Positions 8,291 through 16,679 of a stretch of DNA of 64,000 nt are shown here, piece after piece. A program made the translations under genes and the position numbers. The DNA is from Salirhabdus euzebyi (GTDB lineage: Bacteria; Bacillota; Bacilli; Bacillales; Alkalibacillaceae): contig NZ_JACHGH010000004.1 of assembly GCF_014207435.1 (NCBI RefSeq), positions 310,001 to 374,000 on the forward strand, given 5' to 3'. Position 1 is the stretch's first letter. Each line of letters begins with the position of its first letter. A model generated the notes under the pieces. The model worked only from the letters and a program-made list of their open reading frames with translations. It did no database searches and had not been told where the DNA came from.

Positions 8291-8300
8291 CCGATAAACG

Positions 8301-8334
8301 ACCGTCATTCTTATAAAGGAATGGCGGTTTTTTT
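8301..8334 (+). terminator. Terminator of the PTS gene
   Basis: The stem ACCGTCATTC with GAATGGCGGT (one G-T pair) is followed by TTTTTT. Confidence 0.9.
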
Positions 8335-8343
8335 AATCCTTTC

Positions 8344-8434
8344 AGAAAGTTTAACTTTGTTAAAGGATTAAAGTATAAGAAAAACGAAGGCTTTCGCCAT
8401 AAGGACTTGGCAACAAGCCTTCGTTTTTCTAATG
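8344..8434 (+). repeat. Structured ~90-bp intergenic repeat, copy 1
   Basis: One of three nearly identical elements (others at 27970 and 36293). It begins AGAAAGTTTAACTTTGTTAA and ends GTTTTTCTAATG. In this copy the outer arms pair perfectly over 16 bp (8378-8393 with 8415-8430). Within them are GGC-TTTC-GCC (8389-8398) and CTTG-GCAA-CAAG (8406-8417), the latter closed by a GNRA-type loop. It starts about 10 bases after the T-run of a terminator and lies 133 bases before the next gene in the same orientation. Its TTAAAGGATTAA can also pair with TTAATCCTTT at 8333-8342. Confidence 0.85.
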
Positions 8435-8492
8435 AGAAAGTAAACATGATGGTGACATAGATCTATTAGGAAGAAAAACTACTAAATAGTGG

Positions 8493-8521
8493 TTGATTGT
8501 TTTAGATGTTTTCACTATAAT
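8493..8521 (+). promoter_or_regulatory. SigmaA promoter of the Eis-like acetyltransferase gene
   Basis: TTGATT (8493-8498), a 17-bp spacer and TATAAT (8516-8521). It lies downstream of repeat copy 1, so the repeat is not needed for this transcript. Confidence 0.8.
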
Positions 8522-8566
8522 AAAATAAACTGACCAGTCGTTTTTATTTATCTGAGGAGGGTTGAA

Positions 8567-9823
8567 ATGGGAGAAATTAAAAAAATACCGACAGTAGATA
8601 TAATGAATATGGTGGAAATCGTCAATAATGCGTACCCCGCTTTTCCATTTAATACGGAAGAGGAAAAGAAGAAGATTCACGAAAAACTTATGAAAAATCA
8701 AGAAGAGAATGATTTTGTTAACTTTTATGGTTATTACGAAGACGGAGAAATGAGAGGGTCAATGCGTCTTCATGATTACACAATGAATATGCTCTCAAAC
8801 GAAGTAAAGGTTGGGGGGATTGGTTTAGTTGCAGTTGATTTGTTACATAAAAAGAAAAAGATTGCAAAAAGGATGTTGGAATTTTACCTTGATCATTACA
8901 AAAAAAGAGGTACCAATCTGGTTATGTTATATCCGTTTCGACCGGATTTTTATAAAAAGATGGGCTTTGGTTTCGGAACCAAAATGGAGCAATACAAGTT
9001 ATTGCCAAAGGAATTCCCAAATCGAGGATCAAAAGACCATATCGTATACGTAACGAATGAGGATAAACAAAGGTTACATACATGCTATGAACAGTTCGTC
9101 CGACAGCATCATGGGATGTTATATAAAACACCTTTTGAATTAGATTCTATTTTTAACAAGCCAGAAAATAAAATAATTGCCTTTAAAAAAGACGGCAAAA
9201 TAGAAGGTTACGTTATATTTACGTTCAAACGTGCCAATGAGAGCAATTTTGGTATAAACGACATACATGTTCATGAATTCGTTTATTTACATAGTGAAGC
9301 GTTAGGAGAGCTGTTAACCTTCTTCCATTCCCAAGCAGACCAAATAAATAGAATTGTGATCAATACGCAAGATGAACATTTTCACTTTTTATTTGATGAT
9401 GCACGTAATGGAACAGACGTGATGATTCCCCCTGTCTATCATGAAACGAACATTGCTGGTGTTGGAATCATGTATCGAGTTATAGATGTGGAAGGAATTT
9501 TCCTCGATTTACAAAATCATACTTTTGGAAAAGAGACGTGCACGGTGAAATTTACGATAGAAGATACCTTTTTTCCAAGTAACAATCAGGAAACAGTGGT
9601 TCATTTTGCTAATGGTAAACCAACTGTCCATCGTGACCATGATGAGTTTGATGTGGAACTAAAGATGGATATTTCGTATTTTTCTTCCCTATTAATGGGA
9701 AGTATGACTTTTGACAAATTAGTTACGTACGGATTAGCTGATATATCAGACCAGCGCTATACCTCTACAATCAATCAGCTATTTCTTACTAATAAAAAAC
9801 CTATTTGTATGAGTTTATTTTAA
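8567..9823 (+). CDS. Eis-like GNAT family N-acetyltransferase
   Basis: A 418-residue protein with the three-part Eis architecture: an N-terminal GNAT domain (about 1-130, with the acetyl-CoA site in GIGLVAVDLLHKKKKIAKRML), a second degenerate GNAT domain, and a C-terminal SCP2-like domain (about 315-418). The length fits the Eis family. Eis proteins acetylate amines, including aminoglycosides in some species; the substrate here is unknown. The C-terminus ends in a free hydrophobic-Leu-Phe tail, as expected when the C-terminal carboxylate joins the active site. GAGGAGGG precedes the ATG. The M42 peptidase gene follows after 14 bases, so the two are co-transcribed. Confidence 0.85.
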   Translation: MGEIKKIPTVDIMNMVEIVNNAYPAFPFNTEEEKKKIHEKLMKNQEENDFVNFYGYYEDGEMRGSMRLHDYTMNMLSNEVKVGGIGLVAVDLLHKKKKIAKRMLEFYLDHYKKRGTNLVMLYPFRPDFYKKMGFGFGTKMEQYKLLPKEFPNRGSKDHIVYVTNEDKQRLHTCYEQFVRQHHGMLYKTPFELDSIFNKPENKIIAFKKDGKIEGYVIFTFKRANESNFGINDIHVHEFVYLHSEALGELLTFFHSQADQINRIVINTQDEHFHFLFDDARNGTDVMIPPVYHETNIAGVGIMYRVIDVEGIFLDLQNHTFGKETCTVKFTIEDTFFPSNNQETVVHFANGKPTVHRDHDEFDVELKMDISYFSSLLMGSMTFDKLVTYGLADISDQRYTSTINQLFLTNKKPICMSLF

Positions 9824-9837
9824 AGGGAGGAATTTAA

Positions 9838-10917
9838 ATGGAAACGACAGTAAAAATGTTGGAGGATTTAACCCAAGCCATTGGTGTTCCAGGGAACGAG
9901 AAAGAAGCACGAGATGTAATGAAAAAGTACATTGAGCCGTATGCGGATGATGTGTATTATGACCATTTAGGTAGTTTGATTGCAGAAAGAAAGGGGAAGG
10001 AAGCAGGACCAAAAGTCATGATCGCCGGCCATTTGGACGAAGTTGGTTTTATGGTTACTCAAATTACAGAGGATGGTTATTTACGTTTTGAAACGCTAGG
10101 TGGATGGTGGAGTCAAGTAATGTTAGCACAACGGGTTACCATTGCTACTAAAAATGGAAATATTTCTGGTGTGATTGGATCCAAGCCACCTCACGTGTTA
10201 GCTCCAGAAGAAAGAAAGAAAACAGTAGAAATAAAAGATATGTTTATTGATATTGGTGCGAGGGATAAAGCGCATGTAGAAGAGATTGGGGTTAGGCTCG
10301 GGGATTCTGTAGTCCCAGTTTGTCCACTGACGAAACTAGCAGATCCTAAATTGTTAATGGCAAAAGCTTGGGATAATCGTATAGGCTGTGCGATTACAAT
10401 TGAAGTAATGAAGCGATTAGCAAAGGAAGATCATCCAAATACACTGTATGGTGTTGGAAATGTTCAAGAGGAAGTTGGTCTTCGTGGTTCCAGAACTTCT
10501 ACACAAATGGTTCAGCCAGATATTATGTTTGCATTAGATACGGGTGTTGCTGGGGATACACCTGGTATTAGCGACAAAGATGCAACTGCTAAAATAGGAA
10601 AGGGTCCACAATTATTTCTATTTGATCGTTCCATGATTCCACATAAAGGATTACGAGATTTTGTTATTGAAATTGCAAAAGAAAACGACATTCCTTTCCA
10701 ATATGAAGTTATGCCTGCTGGGGGTACAGACGCAGGTGCAGCTCATACAGTTGGAAAAGGTGTGCCGAGCTTGGCGCTAGCTATTCCGACACGATATATT
10801 CATACGAGTTCATCGATTATCCATTATGATGACTTTGAACATACTGTAAATCTAGTCATTTCCATTATAAAAAAGCTAGATTCACAGGCACTGAAAACTA
10901 TTTTGGAAAACAGCTAA
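9838..10917 (+). CDS. M42 family metallopeptidase (glutamyl/deblocking aminopeptidase)
   Basis: A 359-residue cytoplasmic aminopeptidase of the M42 family, close to B. subtilis YsdC. The metal and catalytic residues are visible in order: AGHLDEVGF (about 63-71), AWDNRIG (about 180), QEEVGLRG (the general-base Glu pair), ALDTG, and the C-terminal RYIHTSSSI with a ligand His. These enzymes are dodecameric, with two divalent metals per subunit, and trim N-terminal residues from peptides. GGGAGG lies 5-10 bases before the ATG. Probably expressed with the Eis-like gene just upstream. Confidence 0.92.
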   Translation: METTVKMLEDLTQAIGVPGNEKEARDVMKKYIEPYADDVYYDHLGSLIAERKGKEAGPKVMIAGHLDEVGFMVTQITEDGYLRFETLGGWWSQVMLAQRVTIATKNGNISGVIGSKPPHVLAPEERKKTVEIKDMFIDIGARDKAHVEEIGVRLGDSVVPVCPLTKLADPKLLMAKAWDNRIGCAITIEVMKRLAKEDHPNTLYGVGNVQEEVGLRGSRTSTQMVQPDIMFALDTGVAGDTPGISDKDATAKIGKGPQLFLFDRSMIPHKGLRDFVIEIAKENDIPFQYEVMPAGGTDAGAAHTVGKGVPSLALAIPTRYIHTSSSIIHYDDFEHTVNLVISIIKKLDSQALKTILENS

Positions 10918-10977
10918 TACTTGTTGTATGGAGCTAGTAAAGTATAATAAAAAGAAGAGAAAGTAGGGAGTTGCGCG

Positions 10978-11043
10978 ATGGAAGAGTATGTTTTTCCAAT
11001 CGATATAGAAGAACTTACCAAAACTCGAAGCGAAGGTAATTAA
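10978..11043 (+). CDS. 21-residue ORF upstream of the TetR gene
   Basis: An ORF starting MEEYVFPIDIEELTK and ending at TAA (11041-11043), preceded by AGGGAG about 8 bases from the ATG. It is acidic and resembles no family I know. It may be a small protein, a leader peptide for the TetR gene, or the remnant 5' end of a decayed gene. Nothing in the following 130 bases continues it in another frame. Confidence 0.35.
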   Translation: MEEYVFPIDIEELTKTRSEGN

Positions 11044-11113
11044 CCCGAGTCCTTTCAACCTTAGCTTTTAAGGTCTCGTTTAGTCTGGTATGAGGAAGTT
11101 GTACAGAAAAAGG

Positions 11114-11156
11114 CTTTCACTTTGGAATACTTAGGTCAAGTTTTCCAAAGTGAAAG
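11114..11156 (+). promoter_or_regulatory. Perfect inverted repeat directly before the TetR ribosome binding site
   Basis: CTTTCACTTTGGA (11114-11126) pairs perfectly with TCCAAAGTGAAAG (11144-11156), spacer 17 bases. The right arm abuts the GGTGGGGG ribosome binding site. It could be the TetR autoregulatory operator or an RNA hairpin controlling access to the ribosome binding site. Confidence 0.6.
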
Positions 11157-11171
11157 GTGGGGGATAACGTT

Positions 11172-11795
11172 ATGCCAAAAGTCACAGAAGAATATAAACA
11201 ACAAAAGCGCAATCTTATATTAGATTGCGCGATGGAATGCTTTGCAGTGAACGGTTATCAGGAGTCTACCATTGATGATATTGTAGCAAAATCAGGGATG
11301 AGTAAAGGTGCAGTTTATAACTATTTTAAAAGCAAAGATGATATTTACTTAACTTTACTAGACCGTAACACGGAGAAGACCTTTGATTATTTAAGCAAAG
11401 GCTTCGATAATTTTACAACTGCAACCGAAAAGATAAAGCATATGTTGAAAATATATTTTCAAATAACGTATAAAGAGGATGACCTTTGGCTTGGTAAGCA
11501 GCGGGTTCATTTAGAATTTTGGATTAACGCCTCTCAAAACGAAGAATTACGGAAAGCAATGGAAGAGCATGCTGAAAAGTTTATAACTTTTTTAGAAAAG
11601 ATGATCGATGAAGGAAAAGCGAACGGAGAATTCCGTCAAGATATCGACTCAAGAATAACATCAGAGGCTTTTTGGGCACTAAATGACGGCGTCCGCCTCC
11701 ATTTACTTGTTGCCAAAGAAAAGTTTCCTTTTTCAAAAGTCTACGAACATATTGACCGTTTGTATATGAACTTTTTAAAAGGAATAACGACGTAA
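11172..11795 (+). CDS. TetR/AcrR family transcriptional regulator
   Basis: A 207-residue repressor with an N-terminal TetR DNA-binding domain (about residues 10-57: ILDCAMECFAVNGYQESTID, then VAKSGMSKGAVYNYFKSKDD, the signature recognition region). The C-terminal ligand domain (residues 70-207) contains the acidic helix pattern of the YfiR-like group. The ATG at 11172 is preferred over the in-frame GTG at 11157 because GGTGGGGG lies 8 bases upstream of it and overlaps the GTG. There is no neighbouring efflux gene on this strand, so targets are unknown. The inverted repeat upstream suggests autoregulation. Confidence 0.88.
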   Translation: MPKVTEEYKQQKRNLILDCAMECFAVNGYQESTIDDIVAKSGMSKGAVYNYFKSKDDIYLTLLDRNTEKTFDYLSKGFDNFTTATEKIKHMLKIYFQITYKEDDLWLGKQRVHLEFWINASQNEELRKAMEEHAEKFITFLEKMIDEGKANGEFRQDIDSRITSEAFWALNDGVRLHLLVAKEKFPFSKVYEHIDRLYMNFLKGITT

Positions 11796-11808
11796 ATAGT
11801 TATAATTA

Positions 11809-11842
11809 AATCACTATCCTCATCAAGGGTAGTGATTTTTTT
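11809..11842 (+). terminator. Terminator of the TetR gene
   Basis: The stem AATCACTATCCT with AGGGTAGTGATT (one G-T pair) has a 5-base loop and a following T-run. Confidence 0.92.
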
Positions 11843-11900
11843 TGCAAACTAGATACGATTTATATAGACTTATAGAATATAGTTCTAGGAGGGAAAAGCA

Positions 11901-12485
11901 ATGACCATAATTGGAATTGTTCGGCATGGGATGACAGATTGGAACAAGGCGCGAAGATTACAGGGACAAACAAATGTCCCACTTAATGAAATCGGCAGGC
12001 AGCAAGCAAAGGCAGTCGCCAAACGGCTATTAGAAGAAGATTGGGATATTGTTATTTCTAGTCATTTAAGTAGAGCGTATGATACGGGAAATGCAATAGC
12101 TCAAACACTAAATATCCCGTTATTGGTAGATGAAAGACTACAAGAAAAAGGCTTCGGTGATTGTGAAGGAACAACGGAAGAAGATCGTCTTAAACAGTTT
12201 GGGCCTTCTTGGAAGGAATTGAATTTAGGCATTGAAAGTGATGCGGAAATAAGAAATAGAAGTGTCACATGCATTGAAGAATATTGTGCTCTTCATCCTG
12301 ATAAGAAGATTTTGTTTGTTAGCCATGGCGCAACGATTAACCAAGTCGTTAAGGTTTTACTACAAGACGAATCCTTTGATCAAAGTTTTCGAAACACCTC
12401 GTTATCCATCTTTGAAAAAGAAAACGAAAACTGGGATTGTCAGTTAATGAATTGTGCAAAACATTTAGATGGGGAACGGGTATAA
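11901..12485 (+). CDS. Histidine phosphatase family protein
   Basis: A 194-residue phosphatase of the phosphoglycerate-mutase-like superfamily. The catalytic RHG motif (VRHGMTDWN, residues 7-15) supplies the His that is phosphorylated. Further family motifs are LNEIGRQQA, SSHLSRAYDTG, the acid in ERLQEKGFGDCEG and the second His in VSHGATIN. Such enzymes are typically broad-specificity phosphomonoesterases (PhoE/YhfR type) or dephosphorylate sugar phosphates; the substrate cannot be deduced. GGAGGG lies 8 bases before the ATG. A single-gene unit between two terminators. Confidence 0.88.
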   Translation: MTIIGIVRHGMTDWNKARRLQGQTNVPLNEIGRQQAKAVAKRLLEEDWDIVISSHLSRAYDTGNAIAQTLNIPLLVDERLQEKGFGDCEGTTEEDRLKQFGPSWKELNLGIESDAEIRNRSVTCIEEYCALHPDKKILFVSHGATINQVVKVLLQDESFDQSFRNTSLSIFEKENENWDCQLMNCAKHLDGERV

Positions 12486-12501
12486 TACATTTTTGCAAAT
12501 C

Positions 12502-12535
12502 ACACTCGAAAAAAGTTCCATTCGGGTGTTTTTTT
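12502..12535 (+). terminator. Terminator of the histidine phosphatase gene
   Basis: The stem ACACTCGA with TCGGGTGT (one wobble) is followed by TTTTTT. Confidence 0.85.
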
Positions 12536-12577
12536 AATACATCAAAAAAATCATCACTTCACTCAGTCTATTAATCC

Positions 12578-12606
12578 ACTCTATTATCGTTTGTTTTCAT
12601 ATCGTA
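12578..12606 (+). promoter_or_regulatory. SigmaK/sigmaE-like mother-cell promoter
   Basis: CATATCGTA (12598-12606) fits the CATANNNTA -10 consensus of the mother-cell sigma factors, with AC 18 bp upstream at 12578. TGTAAGA follows, as in the two YjcZ promoters of this window. Confidence 0.5.
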
Positions 12607-12642
12607 GTAATGTAAGAAATTTAATAGAAGGAGTGAAGTTGA

Positions 12643-14124
12643 ATGGTAGATGTGTGTAACAGTTGTGAATGCGTGCCATATCAAAATATATGTGCATGCC
12701 CACCAATCCAAGGGATTTCTGTAGTCCAGCCACAGTGTCAAACACTTCCGACAGGTACTATTTCCCAAAATCCTTGTTTTGACGAAGAAGCAGATGTTTC
12801 TTATTGGACGTATAAGTTTTTAACGGATTCAACTCCAGGTCAATTAGTTAGTGGAATTAGCAATTTTGTTATTCCTATTTGTGAAACTATTACGGAAGAA
12901 GACATTAATGTATTGGAAAAAATTGATGGTTGTGGTGAATTTACGGAGGTAGCATTCACATTAGACGACACCGACCCAAATTTCGGTCCCGCACCAGAAG
13001 GATTTAATTGGTTAAAGGTTGAAACAGATGACCGTTATGATAAAGGTGTTTGTGTAGAATATCGACTTGAAATTGAAGGCAACTTTCCAGCATGTGCTCA
13101 ACCTATAGGTGTGAAAGCTGGTCCAAATGATTTCTTCTTTGATTGTGAGGACTGTTATTTAGTTCCTTGCTGTGGTGCAGCTGAATTAACTGTAGATAAG
13201 ACATGTGAATTAGAAGGAAATGTTGCGACGTTTAAGGTGTCCGTTTGCAACACAGGTGATACGACATTGGAAAATATTGAATTGTTAGATGTTGTCACCT
13301 TCCCAGAAAATTTACCGTATACCGAAATAACGGTGTCACCAAACCAACTTGAAGTGGATGAAATGGATGGACTAATTGAATTTTTCGGGAATATTGGCTC
13401 ATTGGAACCAGGTGAGTGTACAAATCGTGAAATTCAAATTACTTTCGCTCCTACAGAGCCAGGTGAGTATGCAATTGAAAATACAGCAACTGCTGAAGCA
13501 GAGGATGGCACGTTAGGAACAGATACTTGTGACCTTGTTCTGGCAGTCGTTCAAGTGAGCGGGGATAAGTGCTGTATAGTGAATGGAAATAACATTCAAT
13601 TTGTTCTGTCTGTGACAAATCAACCAGATTCACCTGCAACGAATGTCACCTTATTTGATACAATTTGTATCCCTGAAGGATTGACGGTAGAATTTGACTC
13701 ATTTGGAACAGATTGTACAGCTTTTATATCTGAAACGGATACGCCAGTAGAGACAGGAGAAGAACTAGAAGGTCCATTATGCATTGACATTGTTTGTGAA
13801 ACAGAACTTCCAGCTGATGGAGAAGTAGAAAAAGTTATTGAATTAACGATTGTTCAATCTACAACGTTTGGTCCTACTCCAATCACGAACGTCCTAAGTG
13901 ATATCTTTATCACAGAAGACGATCAAGTAGAGTTAGAGCCAATAAATATACCAGCTGAAGCGGATGCTACGTTCACAGCGATGGTAGAGTGTGATACACC
14001 TTGTGAAAATGGCAATGGCACAGTCGAATCAACAGAATCAACGAGAAATGGAGCAGAAAATGGTCCAAATGCGATTGCAAGTATAAGACAATTCTTACGA
14101 GCAAATCGAAATAACAACAACTAA
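12643..14124 (+). CDS. Cys-rich acidic DUF11-like protein, spore-surface candidate
   Basis: A 493-residue, strongly acidic protein with no signal peptide. The N-terminus is Cys-rich (CNSCECVPYQNICACPP). Two DUF11/Ig-like beta domains follow, about residues 183-300 (AELTVDKTCELEGNVATFKV, opening after VPCCG) and 305-450 (VSGDKCCIVNGNNIQFVLSV). The tail is Asn-rich. Paired cysteines suggest disulfide cross-linking, as in spore coat, exosporium or spore-appendage proteins. A mother-cell-type -10 box upstream agrees with that. The assignment is inference: no collagen repeat or known coat family is recognised. AAGGAGTG precedes the ATG. The gene is isolated by terminators. Confidence 0.7.
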   Translation: MVDVCNSCECVPYQNICACPPIQGISVVQPQCQTLPTGTISQNPCFDEEADVSYWTYKFLTDSTPGQLVSGISNFVIPICETITEEDINVLEKIDGCGEFTEVAFTLDDTDPNFGPAPEGFNWLKVETDDRYDKGVCVEYRLEIEGNFPACAQPIGVKAGPNDFFFDCEDCYLVPCCGAAELTVDKTCELEGNVATFKVSVCNTGDTTLENIELLDVVTFPENLPYTEITVSPNQLEVDEMDGLIEFFGNIGSLEPGECTNREIQITFAPTEPGEYAIENTATAEAEDGTLGTDTCDLVLAVVQVSGDKCCIVNGNNIQFVLSVTNQPDSPATNVTLFDTICIPEGLTVEFDSFGTDCTAFISETDTPVETGEELEGPLCIDIVCETELPADGEVEKVIELTIVQSTTFGPTPITNVLSDIFITEDDQVELEPINIPAEADATFTAMVECDTPCENGNGTVESTESTRNGAENGPNAIASIRQFLRANRNNNN

Positions 14125-14139
14125 ATCACAGTAATAATT

Positions 14140-14175
14140 AGGGGAATGACTCCATCTAGAGCCATTCCTCTTTTT
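14140..14175 (+). terminator. Terminator of the DUF11-like gene
   Basis: The stem AGGGGAATGACTC with GAGCCATTCCTCT (one mismatch) is followed by TTTT. Confidence 0.85.
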
Positions 14176-14280
14176 CTACTCTTTTTGCTCTTTTAACGTT
14201 GGAGGTAAAAGCATTCTTTTAAAACAATGAAAAGCAAGGTAAAATGAAACAATAGAAAAAATCATGGAAAGGACAAGCTT

Positions 14281-15165
14281 ATGTTACATGAATTTACTAT
14301 CAAAATTCCCTATGGACAAGCAGATGAAATAACAGAAAAACTAAACGTTGTCGGCATATACAATGTATACTATGAGGCACCTATAGAAGTAGTGGTGATA
14401 CCAAATGGCTATGATTTTGAGGAACAATCAGAAGAAAAGATAGACTTTAAAATATATGCCAGTGATGTAGAGGTGGAAAACCTACCTGCATCTTATTTTC
14501 AATTAATTGAAGAAAGCCTACATATGAAACAAAAGGACGTAAGCTATCAGTTTTTAACAAAGGTGGAATCCGACTTTTCCCTAGAGGATATCGATTTAGG
14601 AAATGGTTGGGTGATAAGTTATCCTGACTATAAAACGTATGAAAACAAATGTGTTTTAAAATTCGATCCCCAAGCAGCTTTTGGAACAGGACTTCATGAA
14701 ACGACACAAGATTGTTTACGAATCATTTTAGAAAAGGATTTTGTTAGTCAATCTGTTTTAGATTTAGGGTCTGGGTCAGGTATTTTAACGACTGCAGCTG
14801 CCTTGAAAAATGCTAGGAAGTTAAAAGCGGTGGATTTTGAACCAGTAAGAAGAGAATTAGTACATAATTTTAAATTGAATGATTTACATAACGAATTAAC
14901 GATAGAACAAGCAGATTTACTAGCTGGTGAATATAAAGTGAAAGATATCTACGACTGGACATTCATCAATATTGGGGCTGATGAAGCATTAGAGATTATC
15001 CAACGACACAGCTTACTGGATAAAAGCAAACATTTTATACTATCTGGCCTTGTTGAATGGAACATAGAAGGCGTATTGGAAACATTTTTAAGCGCTGGCT
15101 TTACCATTCAACAAAGACTACAGTCAGCCGAATGGGTAACACTACATTTTGATAAAAAAGGATAA
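14281..15165 (+). CDS. PrmA-like class I SAM-dependent methyltransferase
   Basis: A 294-residue protein resembling ribosomal protein L11 methyltransferase. An N-terminal substrate-recognition region (about 1-100) precedes a Rossmann methyltransferase domain with the PrmA hallmark AAFGTGLHETTQ (about residues 137-148), the SAM loop LDLGSGSGILTTAA and the post-I acid in AVDFEP. In true PrmA the catalytic NI motif is NILA; here it is INIGADE, and the gene is not next to dnaJ as prmA usually is. It is therefore probably a paralogue with another protein substrate. A ribosome binding site (GGAAAGGAC) precedes the ATG. The lipoprotein gene follows after 18 bases. Confidence 0.8.
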   Translation: MLHEFTIKIPYGQADEITEKLNVVGIYNVYYEAPIEVVVIPNGYDFEEQSEEKIDFKIYASDVEVENLPASYFQLIEESLHMKQKDVSYQFLTKVESDFSLEDIDLGNGWVISYPDYKTYENKCVLKFDPQAAFGTGLHETTQDCLRIILEKDFVSQSVLDLGSGSGILTTAAALKNARKLKAVDFEPVRRELVHNFKLNDLHNELTIEQADLLAGEYKVKDIYDWTFINIGADEALEIIQRHSLLDKSKHFILSGLVEWNIEGVLETFLSAGFTIQQRLQSAEWVTLHFDKKG

Positions 15166-15183
15166 AGGAAAGAGGAATGCAAC

Positions 15184-15834
15184 ATGAAAATGCAATATCG
15201 TTTTTACCTTATGTTATTTGTTTTACTTTTAACTGGATGTAATGACAGTGATAGCAGTATAAGTAGTCTAGTTAAGAAAGAAGACATTAGAGAATCGAAC
15301 TGGGGTGCTACCCTAGACGATGTGTTAGAAGTAGAAAAAGAGAGATTTCAAAATATGGAACCTTTCATTATGAGGGAGGCTGATCGTCATAAGAATGCAG
15401 AATTTAAAAATGTCGATGTCATATTAGATGATGTGAAGTTTACGGATATAGAGGAGGAAAGAGTGTCCTTAGCTTATCACTTTTTTGCCCATCGATTTTA
15501 TTCTGTTATGCAAGACGGGGAAGGTGGGGCACTAAAAATAATGAAGGAGCAAGATGCTAATTTAGAGGAACCGATTTTACTAAAGGCTTCTTATTCTTTT
15601 GATGTTGAGCCAACTCCACTTATTACTTATCAAGAAAGAAAAAAAGAATTCGGTGATAAATTAGTGAAAGAGTTAAAGAAAAAATATGGGGAACCTAATG
15701 TCATTGAAAACTTATACATATGGGAAACAGATAGAACTATCATTCGTTATTATTTATTTAACCTTGAATTGGAGGCTAAATATAAAGCAGTCGCTGATAT
15801 AGCTGAATTCATGCAAGTCCCTCCTGCAGATTAA
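15184..15834 (+). CDS. Hypothetical lipoprotein
   Basis: A 216-residue protein with a type II signal peptide: basic MKMQYR, a hydrophobic core and the lipobox LLTGC with Cys19, so it should be lipid-anchored outside the membrane. The mature part is charged and opens with RESNWGATLDDVLEVEKE, a pattern seen in secreted Bacillus proteins of unknown role. No enzyme motif is visible. The gene lies 18 bases after the PrmA-like gene, likely in the same transcript. Confidence 0.75.
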   Translation: MKMQYRFYLMLFVLLLTGCNDSDSSISSLVKKEDIRESNWGATLDDVLEVEKERFQNMEPFIMREADRHKNAEFKNVDVILDDVKFTDIEEERVSLAYHFFAHRFYSVMQDGEGGALKIMKEQDANLEEPILLKASYSFDVEPTPLITYQERKKEFGDKLVKELKKKYGEPNVIENLYIWETDRTIIRYYLFNLELEAKYKAVADIAEFMQVPPAD

Positions 15835-15912
15835 GCCAAATACCAGTGTAACTGATCTGGATTTTCTAACCGGGCAAATGCCTATTTTTAATTTTTTCGC
15901 CTCCAAACCCAT

Positions 15913-15940
15913 ACAAAATGACCTGATGTTTCATAAGGTA
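15913..15940 (+). promoter_or_regulatory. SigmaK-like promoter of the first YjcZ gene
   Basis: AC (15913-15914), 17 bp, then CATAAGGTA (15932-15940), a full match to the sigmaK pattern AC-N17-CATANNNTA. GTAAGATATAAA follows, shared with the promoter of the second YjcZ gene. Confidence 0.65.
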
Positions 15941-15978
15941 TTGATGTAAGATATAAATTTGAATGAGGAGGTTTCCGT

Positions 15979-16089
15979 ATGAGTGCTGTAGGCGGATATG
16001 GATATGGCGGCGGATTCGCGCTGTTAGTAGTATTGTTTATCTTGTTAATTATTATTGGTGCTTCTTGGGGCGGATATGGCGCATACTAA
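15979..16089 (+). CDS. YjcZ family sporulation mini-protein
   Basis: A 36-residue protein: a Gly/Tyr-rich N-terminus ([14 protein letters not shown]), one hydrophobic helix ([16 protein letters not shown]) and a short Gly/Tyr tail. This is the YjcZ/YhdX pattern of small Bacillus proteins made during sporulation and found in spore material. GAGGAGG lies 7 bases before the ATG. A sigmaK-like promoter precedes it and a terminator follows, so it is its own unit. A longer relative is at 22390. Confidence 0.88.
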   Translation: MSAVGGYGYGGGFALLVVLFILLIIIGASWGGYGAY

Positions 16090-16127
16090 GCCCTCTTATG
16101 GAGCTTAACCAACACGAAACAATAGGG

Positions 16128-16152
16128 CTCTCTCCCAATGGAGGGAGTCTTT
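16128..16152 (+). terminator. Terminator of the first YjcZ gene
   Basis: The stem CTCTCTCC with GGAGGGAG (one wobble) has a CAAT loop and a following TCTTTCC. Confidence 0.7.
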
Positions 16153-16259
16153 CCATTTTTAAAAAATCCATCTTTTACCAAGTCATTCCATGTATGGTTT
16201 TTTCATGAAAGTAAAATCTAAACAATGACTCTTGAAAAAATACATAAGAGGTGGATAAG

Positions 16260-16631
16260 ATGGATATGCAGGAAAATCAGCTTGAAAATTACTTTGATCA
16301 ATCCATTTTGGAGTTTAAGGAAGGTAGTGCAAGAATAAAAGAAAGACTTCCTGAAATGACGAAAGGCTTTTTTGATTTTACGGATGCATGCTTCAAAGAG
16401 GGTGAAATAAGTGCAAAACAGAAGCAACTTATGGCACTTGCTATAAGTATTTATTCCCAGGATGAATATTGCATTATGTACCATACAAAAGGTGCAGTGG
16501 AGCACGATGCGTCAGAAGAAGAGATTATGGAAACAATTGCAATTGCGGCAGCATTAGGTGGAGGAGCTGCCTTTTCGCAAGGTGTAACCCTTGCTGTAGA
16601 TACTTATGATTATTATCAAATGAAGCATTAA
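16260..16631 (+). CDS. Carboxymuconolactone decarboxylase family protein
   Basis: A 123-residue all-helical protein of the CMD/AhpD superfamily. The conserved core runs from ACFKEGEISAKQKQLMALAISI through DEYCIMYHTKGAVEHDASEEEIMETIAIAAALGGGAA. AhpD-type members carry a CxxC redox pair; here only the first Cys is kept (CIMYH), so a disulfide-reductase role is doubtful and a scaffold or hydrolytic role is equally possible. The ATG at 16260 is chosen because AAGAGGTGG ends 5 bases before it; an in-frame GTG at 16251 lies inside that ribosome binding site. Confidence 0.82.
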   Translation: MDMQENQLENYFDQSILEFKEGSARIKERLPEMTKGFFDFTDACFKEGEISAKQKQLMALAISIYSQDEYCIMYHTKGAVEHDASEEEIMETIAIAAALGGGAAFSQGVTLAVDTYDYYQMKH

Positions 16632-16637
16632 GAATGA

Positions 16638-16677
16638 AGCCGTCACGGGTAAGTTAAATACCACGTGACGGCTTTTA
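16638..16677 (+). terminator. Terminator between convergent genes
   Basis: A perfect 10-bp stem, AGCCGTCACG with CGTGACGGCT, and a 16-base loop, followed by TTTT. It lies between the CMD-family gene and the convergent phosphotransferase gene. Confidence 0.85.
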
Positions 16678-16679
16678 TG

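Noticed and set aside
11030-11160. T-box or other known riboswitch before the TetR gene
   Set aside because: There is a long inverted repeat, but no T-box bulge, specifier loop or terminator/antiterminator pair.
14281-15165. Calling this gene true prmA
   Set aside because: Context (no dnaJ/rsmE) and a deviant catalytic motif argue for a paralogue; left as PrmA-like.
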